Positions 9,894-21,800 of a stretch of DNA of 64,000 nucleotides are shown here, piece after piece. The notes below the pieces were generated by a model. That model was not told where the DNA came from. It saw only the letters and a list, made by a program, of their open reading frames with translations, and made no database searches. The stretch spans positions 146,283 through 210,282 of the forward strand of contig WNNJ02002490.1 in NCBI GenBank assembly GCA_012934845.2, in the 5' to 3' direction. How positions within the stretch are numbered: position 1 is the first letter of the stretch; every line of letters begins with the position of its first letter. The translations under genes were made by a program, and so were the position numbers. Source of the DNA: Pomphorhynchus laevis. Its lineage: Eukaryota > Acanthocephala > Palaeacanthocephala > Echinorhynchida > Pomphorhynchidae.

Positions 9894-12800
9894 CCTAAAC
9901 ATGGAATGACTTAAGAATGTAAACATTCCGTAGATTAACTCGTCGCTCTGCAGTAGTCCATTGTCATCAAAATCAAAAAGATCAAATAAAATATCGCATA
10001 TTGCTGGGCTAATGTTTCGATTTGTAGAAATTTGAACGGCCTTGTAAAAATCAGCTAAACAATGCAAAACAGTAGTCTCGTATTTTGTGCAAATTCAGTC
10101 CACATTGTAACCTATAAGTTCTTGAACAACTTTTCAAGCTCAGAGCACGACGAAAGATATAAAGTTTTTGAATTTAACACATTTACTAACTAAATATTTT
10201 TATTGCTAAAGAATATGTGTATGTCAGTGCAGTTATTGTTGGAATTGAAATTTTAATGACTATTTTATTTAATTCTGCACGTTGTTTCAACCCTAACCAC
10301 ATAATCTTTTATGTATATATTCAAAATTATATACAAAATCAACAAAAACGACCACGTTTAATAAAAATATACTAAATGATCAGTGCGCATCAAAGAATCT
10401 CTTATTAGTTATCATAAGTATTGATGTACTAACAAATATCATCAAATATTATTCAAATATTATATTAGAAAAATGTGGCTACTAACCAAAATAAGATAAA
10501 ATACAATTATAGGTCAATCGTTTATCTGAATAATGTTGTAATCGTTCATTTGAAAAATAAAATAAAAAATGTGATATTTTTGTACAATAAATCAAAAATT
10601 AATTAACGACTATGATAGGCTAAGTTGTATAATAGACAGTTATTGTAATACAAAATACTATAATCGTACAATAAATGTAAATAATAACAATAGAAAATAT
10701 ACATTAACCATAAACTTCATTAATAAATGTATAGATAACATAAATATAGCCGGACTTTTAAATAATTCTAAAAGTAAAGAAATAATAGGGTCAGATTTAA
10801 GTAAATATATTCCTAAAATAAGGTATAAACTCCTACCACCATTAGGACGAAAAATTTGTAATTATAATAAAGAATTAAAATCAATATGTAACGATAATAT
10901 TAGAAACATAATAGAAACAGAATGTGATTGCTAACGTCTTAATTTTGAAAAAATAAATGAACATATATGCACTCATAATCTAGAATTAATCGAAAACAAC
11001 GAATTAAGTAAAATGCTATCAGAAAGGTATAAATATAGATTAAATGATGATTAAATGATTTCTATTGTTAATAATAACAATAGAAAATATACATTAACCA
11101 TAAACTTCATGAATTAATGTATAGATAACATAAATATAGCCGGACTTTTAAATACTTCTAAAAGTAAAGAAATAATAGAATCAGATTTAAGTAAATATAT
11201 TCCTAGAATATATTGACGGCATAAGAATAGCAGCTTATAAGAATAGCAGCTTATAAAAATATCAGCTTATTTACGGAAATAGGTAAAAGAATAGCAGCTT
11301 ATCACGAAAATAAGCTACTATGTTGGGTCAAGGAAAAGGGCCGAAACCTAATAACATAGCAGTCCCCTGTTAATCTCTAATCCTTATACCGATACATCGT
11401 CATCGTATATTACTAGTCAATTCATACAAATTAATTTTAATTTTACATTTTAATAATAAATTTTATCGTATATAAATATTAATTGTATAAATTCTTATAT
11501 AATAATTTATAGTTTATAAATTATTAATTTATAATAATTAATAATTATAACTATTAATTTCATATAAATTAAAATATGAAATTAAAAAATGAAATTAAAA
11601 TATCATATTAATATATCATATTAATATGTTCTTATAACATATTAAAATACAAACACTCAGTTACGCATGACTCGTTACGTGTAGATGACACGTAACCATT
11701 TTTATCATTGTTTAGTATGTATGCTGCAGAAATAAAAGTAAATAAAGGTTTATATACGATTCACAATTGTAAAAGTTTTGAAATATGCTAGTGTTTGAAA
11801 AATAGAAAGTTTTCGTGACAATTGACGAGATGCTTTTTACATTAAGTAAAAAGCATCTCGTCAATTGTCACGTCAATTGATGACACGTTTTTTAAATACA
11901 TAGTGGAATTCAAAGTTTTTTTAATGGTATTCAAACCTCTGCTGATAGGATGTATTCCTTGTGTGTATATGGCTAATGCCGATTTTAAACGTGGTAGACT
12001 GCTAACAATATCGAAATATCCTGACAGATCGTGTATAGACATATCCTTAAAACTGCGAACTTGCACAAATCAGAAAAATAAAGAGTACCGTATCTTGAAA
12101 GCGTGGTCTGCTAAGCCGTTCTGTAAAAGATTCTTTTGAGATGGAGCAGTGATCAAACTCAATCATTCTTGAAAAGAAAGTACTTGCTTTAAGTCGATTT
12201 TCATTGTCTTGCTTGCTTAAAATCTGAAATCCGTGTAACATCACTTCACTTCGTAATTTGACAGCAAATCTGTTGTTTTAATTACAGAAATGTAATTGTA
12301 ACTAATGTTACCAAGCGACGATTACTTTTCTAAAGTGTCGACTGTTATTATATCACCACCGTTTCTGAAGAAATGATCAAATACAGTAATTCGTTCCTTG
12401 TGTTGGTGGTCCTTCTAAAATGATCAACATAGTTAAACATAATAAGCAGTGAATTTACTAATCCTGATTCGAGTTGTTTAGGTGATTGTTGAACAGTTGA
12501 AGCGCTTTCAATTACCTAACATAAAACTTCAAATGTAAATGATATATGATTTTGCCTTTGTTTTTAAGTTTTGTTTTGAATTTTTGTTTTTAAAACTTTC
12601 AATAAATTTTAAAACTCCTTAAATATTCAATTTTTATATAATAACTCAATAGGCGAATAGTAATTTGTTAGCTTTGAAGTCGATAAGTAAAAATATCTTA
12701 ATAAAAAGAGAGCAGATAATGAAGATGATGGAAATTTCGCTTACATGATTATTATTAACTTTACCATAAAATTAACGGTTATCTAGAACGATCAGCATTG

Positions 12801-15800
12801 ATGTCGTTAAATCCTACCAGGAAGCTTGACGATATATACTTGAGGATCGAGATTGAAGTAATTGCATGATAATTAATTGTATTATAAGGTATTAATGATA
12901 ACTAGTTGATTTTATAATTAATTGTGCGAAAGAGATACCAGATAATGGTATTATAGCATTGCAAACATGTTCTTTCTTCGTTAGAAACCAAACAATTCAA
13001 CAAGGGATCGAAATATCTTATTTATCCAAACAGAATAATTCGCAATAATTCAAGCTTAATGAAACACAAGTTTGCAACGATTATTTAAATGCATTTAAAA
13101 AATGCATTTAAATGATTTTTAAATGCATTGTCGTTCTTATCTAATCACATTATGTTAAAGATTTCTTTTTAAAATTATCGTATCTACAAACTATCGCACA
13201 TTACGAATTTACGAGTATCATTAGCTATTATAAGCATTTTAAATAAACGAATTAATTATTATAAGCACGTTTTCAAATATGACTTTGTTCCTTAAAGTAA
13301 ACACAAAGAAAAGTTATAAGATTTCGAATAGATTAAAAAAATTTATAAACTATAATTTGTAATGAAGATTTCGCTATTTATAACTTGGCAAACCTCGTGA
13401 AATTCATCAGCTGTAAGCGTCCCATCTCCATTTTGATCGAAAATTTTGAAGGTGATATTAATAGCGTTTGGAGGGCCTAATAATAGTAAGTCAAAGCCGA
13501 ACGATTAAAATGAATTTGTTTAAAAAAAATAAATTAAAATAAATTTTAAAATAAATTTGATAAATTAATAAATTAATCAAATAATATTAATAATATGAAA
13601 ACATTAATAATATCAAATAAATTAATAATATTTAATACATTTTATTTTAATAAATTTTATTAAAATAAATTTGTTTTTATTAAATTATTTTTTAATTCCA
13701 AAGTGTTGAAAACATGAGCCTATACTACAAATTCGCACTGAATATACAACTAATATAATTTAACTAATATAATAATGTTTTATGGAATAATATAATTTGT
13801 ATAATTATGATAATATATAAATTATATAAAATATTATAAATTAAAATTTAAAGTATTACATGTGAACTATAAAAAAGTGATAATTCTCAGTGCTAGATGG
13901 TGAAACTTCCTTACTACTAAGTAAATAGTTGTCATTCAAACATTAAACGTCATTCACTTGGTATAAACATTTATGCAACTTGGTCAAGTAAACATAAAAC
14001 GGCAAACAGACTTGGGAGAAACTTACTATTTTGAACATCTAACTAATTGTTTGAACAGCTTGTTTGGCTGAACGTTTGAAATAAAAATCTTATTATTCAT
14101 TTGGTATGAATCTTTATCCTCTCCGGCTCCCAGCAACATTACTAAACTAGATAACATTATATCACATATATATTTATATAAAATTAAATAATATTAATTT
14201 AAATAAATAATATTATTTAATAATACTATAATAATATATATTTAATATTATATTTAATAATATTATATAATAGTGATAAATATTTATCTATTTATATTTT
14301 ATTTATTCACAGGAGAGATTATTTATTCACAGGATAGTATTGCTTAAATAATTGATTTAAAATACGTATAATTAGTTAAGTGATATAAATTGATTGTTTA
14401 TAATGACAATGAACTCTTTACTTTATCCTATCAAGAACGAACATACCTCTTCCGATTGCTGCTTAAATTTTACTTTTGGACTCTTCATGTATCTCAAAAT
14501 CTTATCTTTACAACTGTCGTTCTTATCTAATCACATTATGTTAAAGATTTCTTTTTAAAATTATCGTATCTACAAACTATATCGCACATTACGAATTTAC
14601 GAGTTATAAGCATTTTATACCATCTAACTGTAAACACTATATTTACTAAAGTAGCTTCATAGATTGACGTTCATTATCAAATGACTTCCGTGTAATGCAA
14701 ATTAAATTTAACAGACGGTAAGTTTCGACAAAGGTATTATGTCCATAAAAACATATCTATCAAGAAATGCAAATGATGCATTTGTGTACTTACCTAAATT
14801 TAATGTTTCACACAATATGCAATGGTTGCTGCGATTTGACGTTTGAATATGAAAGGTTAAACAATTTTATTACATTAATATGGATAATAACCAAGAACAC
14901 TAAATATGTGTGAGCATTTTCTACATGCTATTCATGTAGAAAATCTCGTTGCAAGTGTTGCAATCAAATAAATACAACGAGGTTTTTCCAAAGTTCAGAC
15001 ATCGGATCAGTTTTTCCAAAGTTCAGACATCGCATCAGAGGATATCTATCTCAATTTCATTATTGAATTGCAGTATTAAATTCAATCGCATTACAGATTG
15101 TTCAAAAGTATAAATAATGACGAAGCATTAAATCATATTCTGGAAAATCAGGAAAGACTCTTGTTTAATAGACTTAAACAAGAGACATTCAGGATTGGTA
15201 AATTGATGACAGATATAAATGTGAATAGCGAGCCTGAATTAAAATTGTGCAAAATCTGATATAATTCTTTCTTGTCTTTTTTCTTATCTCACCAAATATC
15301 AACTTTCCGAGGAGAACATATTCAGAAAATGAAATCAAGCCTAAATGTTAACATGTAGTATTTTTAATTTTGTAAAAAATGAAATACCGTGATGGTCTTT
15401 AACCGTAAAACCAATTTTATTAACAATTTGTTTTGATTTGTCGTAAATTTCTAGCAACGACTTAATCTCTCGTTTCGGCAAGTTGCCAGATAGATTTTTA
15501 CAACCTAAGCAAAAATCGCAATGACCTAGCTGTTATAATCTATGAATGGCACAAGTTAATGGGTATACAAATTTACGTTATAATTAAGATAAGATAATAG
15601 ATGATATTATAAGTATAATATGATATATTGTAATATGATATAATATGATATATATATTATATCATATTATATATGATATAATATGATAATATAATATGAT
15701 ATAAGTATTATATGATATATAATACTTGATTATAAGTAATTTCTAGCTATGATTATATGATAGAATTATATGATTATAGTAATTTCTATTTAAAAACATG

Positions 15801-18800
15801 AAATCGAATTTATGTTAGTCTTATGATGTTATGCTTTATTATTTATTTGTACCAAATTATGATAAAAAAATTGGTCAATTACATTACCAACAATGCATTT
15901 TCTCGGTAATTAAGCAACTACAAAAGATATTATCACATTAGTTTAAAAAAGTTTGTCTGTTTGTGAATGTAAATCAAACAAGAACTTTTGAGAAATTGAA
16001 ATTTTTTAAATTTTAATGTATGGAGAAGTTGCAAACAGAAATACTCAGAAAAGAATATTTCTTTTGTATATATCTAATCAAATTTCTTTTATTTATATAT
16101 TTGTTTATATTTTTAAACGTTTAATTTGCATTTCAAAAGAATACAACACGTATTTCAATTTTTTATTATGGTAAACCTTATTCCTTTAGAAGAGATATAA
16201 AATTGTATATTGCAAATTCCGATACAACAATGATTAATAATTAAATTAATACCAAATTCCGTGTTTAGAATGCATGCCAGGAAATCCCGAGGAGTCAAGT
16301 ATATTTCGTTTTTATATTTTACACTAGCGAATTCCAAAAATTTGCTTAAAAGCGGATCATGTCTAATCTGTGTAACAAATAGAAGACAAAATACGATTAA
16401 GTGACAAAATGATAAGTGAATGATTGAATATATTTTTATTAAAAATAAAAATCTGATTAAAAAATGCTTTAAGAAAATGTTTCTAAACTCAGTAATTAAA
16501 TATATTTGCCGTAAAAAACCTATATAAACAACAAAAAATTATTTAGATTTTCGAGACCAATCAATAACTGTATAATTGTTTACCTAATAAAGAAATAAAT
16601 TAAAACGAAATTTTATATTAAAATTTATTTGAATTATTTATAAGAATATATTTAAAAGAAAAATTCATAAATACTAACAAATTAGTGAGATATCTCTCAA
16701 CAAGATAAATAAAATACATAAATTCGTGAAAATATACGACGATAAATTATACAAATATACAATCTGACGAGATGAGCGACGACCTCAATCTGGAGCGAGA
16801 CGGTCTGAGATCATGCACCAGTCACCCGATTCAGAATCAGTCTGCCAGATGTGCTGTATGCAAGGGCCTCTTTCGACTCAATAGTGCGGGATGCCTTCGT
16901 AAACACGGACCAGTTTCTAGAGGCTTACGGGGGGTCTGGTCACACGACTTTGATGTCTCGAAAGCATCATACTTACACTGAGCGTAAATTGACGGGAAAG
17001 GACTCAGCTTCATCCCAGCTCCGTCTTCCGCTTTCAACAATCGTAATTTTGGAGCAATGACTAATCAACACTCTTGTGTGCTCACCGACACTACATTACA
17101 TGCTCAGAGACTTTATTGTTCATGCGGCGACATTTTGAAACGAGTGTGTCATCCAGCGTATGCACAGTGAAACAGATTCTGTGGTGTTTGAGGGCACGAT
17201 AAGCTTGCCTAATGTCTTCCTTATTCAGGACGCTTTATGCAAGCAATCCGTAGAAAGCTGGACTACACTCATGTTCTTTCCAAAGTTGTGTCTGGGTTAT
17301 CAAAAAAAGATTTATTTAACGTGGCAAATGCGTGCCAGCGCACGCTTACATGACCACAACAAAACAAAAATGTAAATCATGTGTGGATAAGGTGTGAACG
17401 GAGGAGGTGTTTGAATGTGATAAAGGAGGGAGCGCGGCGGACGTCGAGAGGGAGTTGATTTCAGGCGAGTGAGGCGGCGACTAGGAAGGATCGGAGACCA
17501 TAGTTGTTGGAGTAATTGGAAACCTGGAGTAAGAGAGTATGACGGGAACGCAGCGATAGCGAGGTGGGGCGAGTGTCGTCTAAGAAAGAAAGGTTGATAA
17601 ACGATGGGTAGCCGACAGCGATAAGACGAAAAGTTACGAGAAGAAGGCGGAGTTTGATGCGGATGTAGATGGTGGGCCAGGAGAGTTGGGCAAGATATGT
17701 GGATATGTGGTCAAAGTGACGGAGACGAAAGAGCACTCGAACGGCGGAGTTGATTATGCGTTGTAGTGGTAGGATGATGGATTTTGGAGAATTGGCGGAA
17801 AGGCTAAGGTAGTAATCGATTTTGGGGAAAAGAAGCGATGAAAGAAGAGACATACAAGAACGGAAGTCGATAAGGGGGCGGATACGGCGGATGTCACGGA
17901 GAATTAAGTTAGACGAGGGAACCTTGTCACGGACGTAGGGTTTAAGGGAAAGGTGGTCATCGAAATGGAAGCCTAAGAATGTGAAATTGTGGACTATGGG
18001 GATGATCGATGAGGCAAAAGATACAGTGGGAGGAGATATGTTTGGTTTACGGGGGATGATCCACATTATTTTAGACTTGTCGGGGTTTAGAACGAGATGA
18101 AGATTGGAGAGAGGTTCGTAGATATAAGAAAGACAGTTGGAGGCAGAATTGCCGATATCGTGTATGCGGATGTGCGGGTGCATGAGATGTCGTGCATGCG
18201 ATGTGCGGGTGCATAATCCCGGTGGCAGATTTAGAAATGGAAAAACAACACAAAAACATATTGCGCATCTTTTGTCTTTGATGGAGGCCCGCGACTGCTA
18301 GCTGTTTGGATATCTTGGTCGGCTCGGAAAAATATATTGAAGTTATTGATCTGGCAAATACTGGTAACTACAGTAAAGCAATGAGACAATTGACGTCTGA
18401 AGGCATTTGCGTTTCATCATCCTCGATGAGAATGAGGTTGGTAGCTTTACGCCCAGCATATGATCCCGCAATAATGAGCAGCCACCTCGAGCATTGTCAA
18501 TTACTATCAATTCTGAAGTTGTATTACGTGCTATACGTTCTTTTCCTACAGCTACTTTGCCTGGGTGCTTAAAATTACGCCCCGAACACTTTCAAGATAT
18601 GCTTTCGGCTGATCATAACTTTTACATCGCCTAACGAAACTTGTAAATTATTTGCTCGCGGGACTGGCATCGCACTCCATATCTGAATTCTTTGCCGGCG
18701 CGAATTTAATTGCTCTTAATAAACTAGGCGGTGGAATCAGACCTATAGCAGTAGGAGAGACTATGGGTCGTCTCTGTGCGAAGTGTGTTGGCCAAAAATT

Positions 18801-21800
18801 AAAAAAGGAATTCTTCGGAGCTCTTCATTCTCATCAAGTCGATGTGGCTACTCCTAACGGCGTGGAGCGTATTGCCCACCACGTTAATCTCGTACATTAA
18901 CAACAATCATGTAACTCAGATTGGGTTTGGTTAAAAGTCGACTTCAAAAAACGCTTTCAACTGTTTAAGTCGGGATCCTCTAATTCGGTCGGTCGACAAT
19001 CTATTTACTGAATTTTATGCTTGTGTCAGATGGCGTTCCGAACCGTCCTCATATTTACGTGTAGTCGGTCAGGATCCTTTGCGATCTGTGCGCGGAGTTC
19101 AGCAGGGGGGTCCATTTGGACCCTTCTTGTTTTCTCTAACAATACAAAGTATTTTATAAGAATTTGATCTGATTCCGGGTGATGATTATAATCGATGGTA
19201 TTTGGACGATGGAATTATCGGAGGTTCAATTCAGTCCATTATAAAGACATTATCTCACTGATCAAGTGCATTCAATAGTCTTAAGTTTCATGTCAATTAA
19301 GGAAAAACAGAAATAATTGATCATCACGACGCTTTTCTTTTCATACAATCTTATTTTCCCGAATGCATAATTTTAAACAAAAGTTTGAATTTTAATTTAC
19401 TCGGAACTCCAATCGGAAGCGTTGAATTTTTTGCCTCTCATCTTGAATGTGCCATTCGGCCAAGATTGCTAAGAGATCTCGACTTACTATATGGACTTTG
19501 TGACCGGCGGATCATTTATATTCTTTTGTGATATTCTGCTTCAGCCGGCGTATGTCATTTGATGCGAACAATCGATTTCTTCTATAGACTCTGCTCTTAA
19601 GCTTTTTGACAATATCGTCATTAATGTCATCAACGAATTAATTGGGACAGGACTAACTTCCCGCTTACGAATTCAAACAAATCTTCCTTTAAGTATGGGC
19701 TAACTTGGGATAAGGAGTTGTCAAGTTCACGCTCCTGTTGCATATGTAGCTAGACTCGCCAATGTTGCGAACACTTTGGAGATAGTGACGTCTTTATTTC
19801 ACGGATTTTTCGTGCATTTAAGTCGTTACTCCGAGACTACACATCCTTGATGGGTAGTTGGGCATCAAAATAAATCAAGTTATGGGCACGAAACTAATCG
19901 ATACATCAATTCCTTTAGACGCATCACGTCTTCATGCAGCTGGTTGTGCCCACGCTAATGTCTGGTTGCAGGCTAACCCGATTAAGATTAACTCGCTGAC
20001 ACTGTTGCCAGCTGAATTTCGCATCTTTGATAAGATGTGGTTGGGAATACCAACTTTTATGCAGCTATACAAATGCCGCCGATGCTTTAAAGACGCAGAC
20101 GTTTACAGGTTTCACGGGCTCACATGCCAGTTTGGTGGATATTTAGGTATTCGCCATAACGGAGTGCAAGATACGGTTTCTATGCAGCTGAATAAGCAGG
20201 ACTACATGTAGAGCGTGAAACACTTAATCTTATCCAAGATTTAAGAGAGCGGCCAACGGACATCCTCCTCCGTGAAGATCCTCTGGAAGCTGTTGATTTC
20301 GCGGTTACAAACTCGAAGCAGTCATCATATTTGTCGAAAGCCAGCCATGAGGAATCGTATGCTGCAGAAGACTATGCTATGCGAGTCAAAGTGCAGAAAT
20401 ACCGTCACAAAATGGATGCAAATGGCTTTATGTTTACCCCTGCTGTTGCTAAAACGTATGTGGAATGGAACAAAGAGGGTTTAAATTTCATTCGCAAAAT
20501 AACACGCTACCTTGCTACCCGCCAAAATGTTCCTTTTTTGAAATTAGCTAAAGAATTATTTCAGCGAATATCCGTTGCCCTCATGAGAGAAAACGCCAAA
20601 GTACTCTTAAAGAACATTCCAGACACGGATTCGTGTTGGTGGGGTAGATGTAACGTCGAATGTTCCGACCAACCGCAATGCCGACATACTATGGACGAGG
20701 ATGACTAGGCTACTTACATGCAAGCGCGATTGGTAACCAGCTGGAGACTACTACTGCGAAAAGCTGATTTACTTTTGTTGTTTTTCTTTCTTTTTTCACA
20801 AATATAATCATTATAATTTAATCATTAAAAGCGAAATGTAAAAATTTATATTTCTATTATCAGTTATAATTTGTTAATTTTATATTAATTTTTATCAATT
20901 ATATAATAAACTACGTAATTTAATATTTGATAACCTGCTAAAAAATAATTTTTAATTAAATATTTAAAATTTATTTACAGTAATCAATTCAGCTAAGTCT
21001 ACGTATTTGATATAATTATAAAAAAATGAATAAATAAAAATAATAATGCTAAATCAATAAATCAAAATTTAAGAATTAGATAATAAATAATTATAAATAA
21101 TTAGTATAAGAATTTATATAATTTATATGACGTTAAAAAAATTGAAATTTAAAATAAAAGTCAATTTTATGAATTGACTAATAAATAACAGACGTTGTAT
21201 CATAATAAGGATTAGAGGCATCAGGAGGAAGTGAAATGTTATAAAAGTTAGCATTTACAATTCATTAGCATTAAAGGTCATCAGGAGGAACTGTTATACT
21301 ATCAGGTTTCGGCCCCTATTCCTCGACCCAACATAGCAGCGAGGCCAAATACATGCTAATGACGTATTTTATCTGATGAAAATTGATTATATAGTATTAT
21401 ATAAAAAATATAATAATATTATATATTATTATATAATATAAATTATCGGAAAGTTTTTATCCATAAAAATTTTACGATAATGATTTTGAATTTATTATAT
21501 TATTGTGTTGATTTATACATTTTACTATTTTCTGTTTGATGAGATTTCTATCGTAACCTAGTTTAAAATATGCACCTATTAAATTATTTAAATGATTTTG
21601 AAGAAAGTCAATATCGTCACAAATTGTTGTAATTCTTAAAATTTCATTATTTAAGAAATTTCATTATTTCATTCATATTTTATATTATATGGTATGCATG
21701 AATGCTCATTCAAAATGTTTCTTGTAAATTTAAATGTCATCTTTACGATATAAATAAAAAGTAGTTTTAATTGATGTTAATTTAATGGTAACATATAGAT

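Noticed and set aside
12047-12244. Single continuous exon of the MICU gene
   Set aside because: The homologous residues are in two frames, so a short intron must lie between; tested GT-AG pairs gave either a stop or loss of aligned residues, so the exact edges are left open.
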